The notes under the pieces: generated by a model
The model's input: only the letters and a program-made list of their open reading frames with translations
What the model was told of the DNA's origin: nothing
The model's database searches: none
Source of the DNA: CAZEJK01 sp964512045
GTDB taxonomy: Bacteria > Acidobacteriota > Thermoanaerobaculia > Thermoanaerobaculales > Sulfomarinibacteraceae
NCBI GenBank assembly: GCA_964512045.1
Contig: CAZEJK010000146.1
Location: forward strand, 1 to 12,538
Direction: 5' to 3'
DNA: 12,538 nucleotides
Translations under genes and position numbers: made by a program
Shown: one piece after another, positions 7,992 to 12,538 of the stretch
Position numbering within the stretch: the first letter of the stretch is position 1
How the letters are laid out: the number at the start of each line of letters is the position of its first letter

Positions 7992-8021
7992 CCTGCCGCG
8001 CTCTATCGAGACCGATGTCCG

Positions 8022-8105
8022 CTAACCGTCGTTCGATCCCGGCGGTTTCGTGCCATCACCACCATCACCACTCGGACCCGCCTTGATGTGTGTATCGACG
8101 CGCAT
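8022..8105 (-). CDS. 27-residue peptide gene, candidate RiPP precursor or signal peptide
   Basis: The gene starts at ATG 8105-8103 and stops at TAG 8024-8022. The peptide begins MRVDTHIKAG, continues through a Gly/Asp-rich stretch (GDGGDGTK) and ends PPGSNDG. It has no hydrophobic segment, no Cys and no aromatic residue. The reason to call it is its expression apparatus: GGAAGGAGG six bases before the ATG, the best Shine-Dalgarno in the window; a TTGACA-17-TATATT promoter about 120 bp upstream; and a strong hairpin after the stop. The N-terminus resembles a short M-x-V-x-T-x-(I/V)-K-A-G pattern I recall from unnamed small proteins in several phyla; that memory is unverified. It sits between two sensor kinases and 2.6 kb from a peptide exporter operon on the other strand. 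I infer a secreted or modified peptide. The Gly-Gly at 15-16 is a possible but poor C39 site, lacking the hydrophobic leader positions. It could also be a regulatory leader peptide. Confidence 0.62.
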   Translation of the reverse strand: MRVDTHIKAGPSGDGGDGTKPPGSNDG

Positions 8106-8111
8106 GCTCTG

Positions 8112-8120
8112 CCTCCTTCC
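8112..8120 (-). promoter_or_regulatory. Near-perfect Shine-Dalgarno of the 27-codon gene
   Basis: GGAAGGAGG on the - strand, six bases before ATG 8105. It contains the full AGGAGG core complementary to the 16S 3' end. Most other starts in this window have weak or no such sequence; only the response regulator at 10371 is comparable. It decides the start of the small gene and is the main argument that the gene is real. Confidence 0.75.
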
Positions 8121-8213
8121 GAAAGCTCACTCGCCGCGAAAGCGACACCGGCCGTGAACGCCACCTCGCGACCTCGAGGCAGCCCGCAGCCAGCATCTTT
8201 TCGCGACTTATTT

Positions 8214-8240
8214 GTCATACGACGCAATATAACCTATGAC
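8214..8240. promoter_or_regulatory. Dyad GTCATA-N15-TATGAC centred on the small gene's -10 box, putative operator
   Basis: GTCATA (8214-8219) and TATGAC (8235-8240) form a perfect 6-bp inverted repeat with centre at 8227. The proposed -10 box (8226-8231) lies between the arms, and half-sites 21 bp apart suit a dimeric regulator binding two helical turns apart. A bound protein would block the promoter of the 27-codon gene. The HTH response regulator encoded at 10371 is one nearby candidate; this is inference. Confidence 0.4.
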
Positions 8241-8254
8241 GTTTTTTATGTCAA
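8226..8254 (-). promoter_or_regulatory. Strong sigma70-type promoter for the 27-codon gene
   Basis: On the - strand: -35 box TTGACA (8254-8249, perfect), 17-bp spacer (optimal), -10 box TATATT (8231-8226, 5 of 6). It is the best promoter match I find in the window and lies in an AT-rich island. Transcription would start near 8219, giving a leader of about 114 nt before ATG 8105. It points away from the membrane kinase gene at 8307. Confidence 0.7.
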
Positions 8255-8306
8255 GACCCGGTGAGCGGCGAGGACCGGCGGTACAATCGAGCGCACGGGA
8301 TACGCG

Positions 8307-10079
<1,773 letters not shown>

Positions 10080-10314
10080 AGCCCGGAGCCCGGGAGCCAG
10101 GCCGTCTCACGACCCGGGAAGACACGGCCTTCACGGCGGAGCACGCTCCCATGAGGTGAGAGATCGTTCGCGATAGCGTACAGTGTCTCCAGACCACCGA
10201 GCTGTCCACGCTGCCCGGTGGAGCGCACAGCCGAAACACTGCGGACAGAGCCCCAGACAGCGCCGTCGACACTCGACCTGCCGTGCTCCTGCCATTTCAC
10301 CAAATCCGTGATTT

Positions 10315-10344
10315 TTGGCTTTTCATCAAGAACCGGTGTATGCT
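10315..10344 (+). promoter_or_regulatory. Weak putative promoter for the response regulator-kinase pair
   Basis: TTGGCT (10315-10320), an 18-bp spacer and TATGCT (10339-10344), each 4 of 6 to consensus. It overlaps the small CCAAA/TTTGG dyad. Its position, 27 bp before the start codon and within the less GC-rich stretch, is the main support. Confidence 0.3.
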
Positions 10345-10356
10345 TGGCTCGACATG

Positions 10357-10363
10357 AGGAGGT
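10357..10363 (+). promoter_or_regulatory. Shine-Dalgarno fixing the response-regulator start at 10371
   Basis: AGGAGGT seven bases before ATG 10371. The same frame is open back to 10218, but that extension has no domain similarity and no ribosome-binding site, so this motif decides the start. Confidence 0.8.
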
Positions 10364-10370
10364 ACTGACG

Positions 10371-10955
10371 ATGGCAATGCGACCGGGCAAGAAGAACCTG
10401 ACAACCGGCGATATCGCAAAGATGCTCGGAGTGAACTTCCGGACCGTGATCCGCTGGATCGAGCGCGGCCATCTGAAGGCGTTCCAGCTTCCCGGCCGGG
10501 GCGACAACCGTGTTCTCGTCAGGGACTTCTTGGAGTTCCTGAGCGATAACCACATGCCGATCCCCGACGAGCTCCAGCCGCCGGCCAAGAAGGTGCTGAT
10601 CGTCGAGGACGACGAGCACATGGCCCAGGCGATGAGCCGCGCGCTGAAGCGCAAGGGGTTCGAGACGATGGTCGCCCCCGACGGCTTCATGGCCGGCAGC
10701 CTGGCGACCACAGGTCAGCCGGCGGTGATGACCCTCGACCTGAAGATGCCCGGGCTCGGCGGTCTCGAGGTGCTCAAGGCGATCCGCAAGAACCCCGACC
10801 TGGCGGGCATCAAGGTGATCGTTGTGTCGGCCATGCCCCGCAGCCAGCTCGACCAGGCGCTCGAGGCCGGCGCCGACATGGTCCTCGAGAAGCCGTTCGA
10901 GAACAAGCAGCTGGTCGCCAAGGTCACCCTGCTCGCCGGGGACGAGACCCGCTGA
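10371..10955 (+). CDS. Response regulator with N-terminal excisionase/MerR-like HTH and C-terminal receiver, 194 aa
   Basis: Residues about 8-60 form a winged-helix/excisionase-type DNA-binding domain (LTTGDIAKMLGVNFRTVIRWIERGHL, ending VLVRDFLEFLSDN). A Pro-rich linker leads to a receiver domain at about 70-190: VLIVEDDEH supplies the acidic pocket, Asp123 in MTLDLKMPG is the phospho-acceptor, VVSAMP has the conserved Ser, and Lys174 in LEKPFENK completes the site. All receiver catalytic residues appear intact. The order HTH then receiver is the reverse of OmpR/NarL-type regulators. The upstream orphan histidine kinase (8307-10079) is its likely partner. The Ser/Thr kinase gene starts 12 bp downstream, so the two are probably co-transcribed. 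Possible targets include its own promoter and the dyad at 8214-8240; this is inference. Confidence 0.93.
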   Translation: MAMRPGKKNLTTGDIAKMLGVNFRTVIRWIERGHLKAFQLPGRGDNRVLVRDFLEFLSDNHMPIPDELQPPAKKVLIVEDDEHMAQAMSRALKRKGFETMVAPDGFMAGSLATTGQPAVMTLDLKMPGLGGLEVLKAIRKNPDLAGIKVIVVSAMPRSQLDQALEAGADMVLEKPFENKQLVAKVTLLAGDETR

Positions 10956-10967
10956 CGACCGCCGCCG

Positions 10968-12538
10968 ATGGATCGCGTCGGCCGCTTCCGGATCGAGAGG
11001 TGTCTCGGCCACGGTGGCATGGGTGAGGTGTACCTCGCCGAGGACGAGCACCTCGGCCGCAAGGTAGCCCTCAAGACCGTGCCGCCGTGGATGGCGGCGA
11101 GCGCCGCGCACCGTGAGACGCTCGCCCGCGAGGCGAGGCTCGCGGCCGGGCTCAACCACCCGTCGATCGCCCAGGTGCACGACCTGATTGCCGACGGCGA
11201 CGATCTCTTCCTGGTAATGGAGTATGTGGAGGGCCGCACGCTGGCCGAGCTGCTCCGGGAGGGCGAGCCGCTGGGTGCGGAACGTCTCCTGCGGATCGCC
11301 GTCGACATCGCCGAGGGGCTCACCGCGGCGCACGAGCGCGGCATCATCCATCGCGATCTGAAGGCCGAGAACGTCGCCATCGACACCCACGGACGGGCGA
11401 AGATCCTCGACTTCGGGCTGGCGGCGCCGGCCGCCGACGTCGCCGACGGATCGTCGGGTGGCACCCTCAACGCCATGTCGCCGGAGCAGGTGGAGCGGCG
11501 AGCCCTCGACCACCGCTCCGACCTGTTCGCACTCGGCACGCTGCTGTACGAGCTGGCCACCGGCACCCATCCGTTCCGCGCCGCAGTGCCCCTCCAGACG
11601 ATGCACAACATCTGTCACACCCAGCCGCCTCCTGTGGCCGGCGCGCCTCCCGCCGCAGCGCGCCTGATCTCGCAGCTGCTCGCAAAGGATCCCGAGCGCA
11701 GACCGCAGAGAACCCGCGAGGTCGCCACCACCCTGCGCCAGGCGCTCCGCGCCGAGGAGCGGTCCGCTGCAGCCGGTGCGGAGACCCGACGCAGAGGCCG
11801 GGTGTGGCTCGTCGCCGTCGCGCTCCTGGCGGTCGCCGCCGCGTGGCTGGGGCTCCGCGAGCCCCATGCCGAGCCGGTCATCGATGTTGCGATCCTCGCC
11901 CCGGAGGTGGCCGCCGACGACCGGCTGGCGCTGGCGGCCGCCGGCGTGCGGATCGCCGCGGTGCGCACCCTCGCCGGTCTCGAAGGGGTCTACCCGATCA
12001 ACCCCCAGGAGGTCGATGCTCTCGAGGGAGACGCCCGTGCTGTCGCCACCGCCGTGGCGGCCGATGAGCTGCTCTCCGCCCGGATCTCCGCCACCGCCAG
12101 CGGCTGCCGGGTCGAGCTCACGCGCCTGGCCGCCGACGGTCACGCGCTGTGGATGGACCAACTCGAGCTGCCGCTCGATGACATGAGGCTGATCGCGGAC
12201 GCCGTCGCCGCGTCCGTGCGCAGCTGCTACCCGAACCGTGGCTTGCACGGCGACACCGTCGCGATCCCGGCGTCACCGGAGGACTATCGGGCGTACCTGC
12301 GGCTGCACGCGATCGTGGCCGACCCGCCGGACGACGTGTCCTGGGACTGGGTGCTCGACGAGCTCGAGCAGATCCGAGCCGGCTCGCCGAAGCTGATCGA
12401 CGCCTACTCGCTGGCGAGCTCGGTGGCGCGGTACCAGTACGAGACCACCCACAATCCGGCCTACCTCGATGAGGCTGAGAGGATCGTTCGCGATCTCCTC
12501 GCGTTCGCTCCGGACCACCCGCGCGCCCTCCTCGCCGC
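10968..12538 (+). CDS. Transmembrane Ser/Thr protein kinase (Hanks type), 3'-truncated by window end
   Basis: 523 codons are visible and the frame is open at the window edge. The kinase domain (about 5-265) has the glycine loop LGHGGMGEVYLA (13-24), Lys36 in VALKT, catalytic Asp130 in IIHRDLKAENV, metal-binding Asp148 in ILDFGLA, and MSPEQ in place of APE. The C-lobe ends with AKDPERRPQ. All catalytic residues are present. A basic stretch (TRRRGR) and one membrane helix at about 278-298 follow. The outer part starts with a domain of roughly 120 residues (PVIDVAILAPEV ... VELTRLAADGHALWMDQLEL) that resembles TolB-N/FlgO-like regions found after such kinases. A helical stretch at about 440-523 could be the start of TPR-like repeats; both of these assignments are tentative. 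The 12-bp gap from the response regulator suggests one transcript and possible cross-talk between the two phosphorylation systems. No clear Shine-Dalgarno precedes ATG 10968. Confidence 0.93.
   Translation, partial: MDRVGRFRIERCLGHGGMGEVYLAEDEHLGRKVALKTVPPWMAASAAHRETLAREARLAAGLNHPSIAQVHDLIADGDDLFLVMEYVEGRTLAELLREGEPLGAERLLRIAVDIAEGLTAAHERGIIHRDLKAENVAIDTHGRAKILDFGLAAPAADVADGSSGGTLNAMSPEQVERRALDHRSDLFALGTLLYELATGTHPFRAAVPLQTMHNICHTQPPPVAGAPPAAARLISQLLAKDPERRPQRTREVATTLRQALRAEERSAAAGAETRRRGRVWLVAVALLAVAAAWLGLREPHAEPVIDVAILAPEVAADDRLALAAAGVRIAAVRTLAGLEGVYPINPQEVDALEGDARAVATAVAADELLSARISATASGCRVELTRLAADGHALWMDQLELPLDDMRLIADAVAASVRSCYPNRGLHGDTVAIPASPEDYRAYLRLHAIVADPPDDVSWDWVLDELEQIRAGSPKLIDAYSLASSVARYQYETTHNPAYLDEAERIVRDLLAFAPDHPRALLA

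Larger units (their letters stand above)
7737..8306. other. 570-bp divergent regulatory region between the two histidine kinases
   Basis: No long gene lies here. It holds, in order on the - strand from 8254 to 7737: a near-consensus promoter, a dyad around its -10 box, a Shine-Dalgarno and a 27-codon gene, a 41-nt hairpin, a second promoter, a small dyad and an apparent leader of roughly 180 nt before the hybrid kinase. Two islands (about 7850-7930 and 8205-8250) are conspicuously AT-rich against the GC-rich surroundings. On the + strand, TACAAT at 8282-8287 could be a -10 box for the kinase starting at 8307, but I see no convincing -35 partner. Confidence 0.75.
10080..10370 (+). other. Intergenic region between membrane kinase and response regulator (291 bp)
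   Basis: I see no gene here. The first 70 bases are GC-rich with a possible stem (GGCCGT ... ACGGCC, about 10100-10130) but no T-run. The last 80 bases are less GC-rich. They hold a small imperfect dyad (CCAAA 10300-10304, TTTGG 10314-10318), a weak promoter candidate and the Shine-Dalgarno of the next gene. The response regulator can therefore be transcribed separately from the kinase. Confidence 0.5.

Noticed and set aside
8052..8066. Double-glycine processing site in the 27-residue peptide (Gly15-Gly16)
   Set aside because: The hydrophobic positions expected before a C39 cleavage site (-4, -7, -12) are Gly or otherwise unsuitable, so I do not claim cleavage there.
8003..8227. 74-codon - strand frame (or shorter from ATG 8218) covering the small gene in another frame
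   Set aside because: Its ATG at 8218 falls almost at the predicted transcript start, so a leaderless message is conceivable. The protein is Arg-rich, low-complexity GC-frame sequence without recognisable features, and the Shine-Dalgarno at 8112-8120 serves the 27-codon frame instead.
7962..8264. 100-codon + strand frame in the regulatory region
   Set aside because: It has no ribosome-binding site, its composition is unlike its neighbours, and it runs through the hairpin, both dyads and the - strand promoter. It is best explained as a chance open frame.
10326..12248. 640-codon - strand open frame opposite the response regulator and Ser/Thr kinase
   Set aside because: The + strand has two well-conserved families with intact motifs here. 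The - strand frame has no domain features and reflects GC-rich codon bias.

Overview
The window is GC-rich coding DNA with strong G/C third-position bias, broken by two short AT-rich islands (about 7850-7930 and 8205-8250). The gene set suggests a Gram-negative bacterium with large signalling capacity: a periplasmic adaptor, bacteriocin-type exporters, hybrid histidine kinases, a KaiB protein and a membrane-anchored Ser/Thr kinase. The kinase style would fit Acidobacteriota, Myxococcota or a similar phylum. That placement is inference, because no rRNA or marker gene is present.

Left block (1-5446, + strand): a translationally coupled export operon. It holds the 3' end of an HlyD-type membrane-fusion protein, an ABC transporter with an intact C39 (leader-cleaving) peptidase, and a second ABC transporter whose N-terminus looks like a degenerate C39 domain. 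Start and stop codons overlap at both junctions. This is the exporter set of a peptide (RiPP/bacteriocin-type) cluster whose other genes probably lie to the left of the window.

Middle block (7736-5473, - strand): a hybrid histidine kinase (pseudo-receiver, PAS, HisKA, HATPase, receiver) followed through an ATGA overlap by a 98-aa KaiB homologue. No kaiA or kaiC is visible.

Regulatory region (7737-8306): this 570-bp gap hides a 27-codon gene on the - strand (8022-8105) that is too short for ordinary gene calling. It has a near-consensus sigma70-type promoter, a dyad around the -10 box, a near-perfect Shine-Dalgarno, and a 41-nt hairpin just after the stop. A second promoter, apparently for the kinase-kaiB pair, lies beyond the hairpin. 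The encoded peptide (MRVDTHIKAG start, Gly/Asp/Pro-rich tail) is the best candidate here for an undescribed peptide, possibly a substrate or signal for the nearby exporter or sensor kinases.

Right block (8307-12538, + strand): a membrane-bound PAS histidine kinase reads divergently from the small gene. It is followed by a response regulator with an N-terminal excisionase/MerR-like HTH and, 12 bp later, by a Ser/Thr kinase with one membrane span and an extracytoplasmic domain that runs off the window. Overall the region combines peptide export with several layers of phosphorylation signalling. Any functional link between the blocks is inferred from proximity only.
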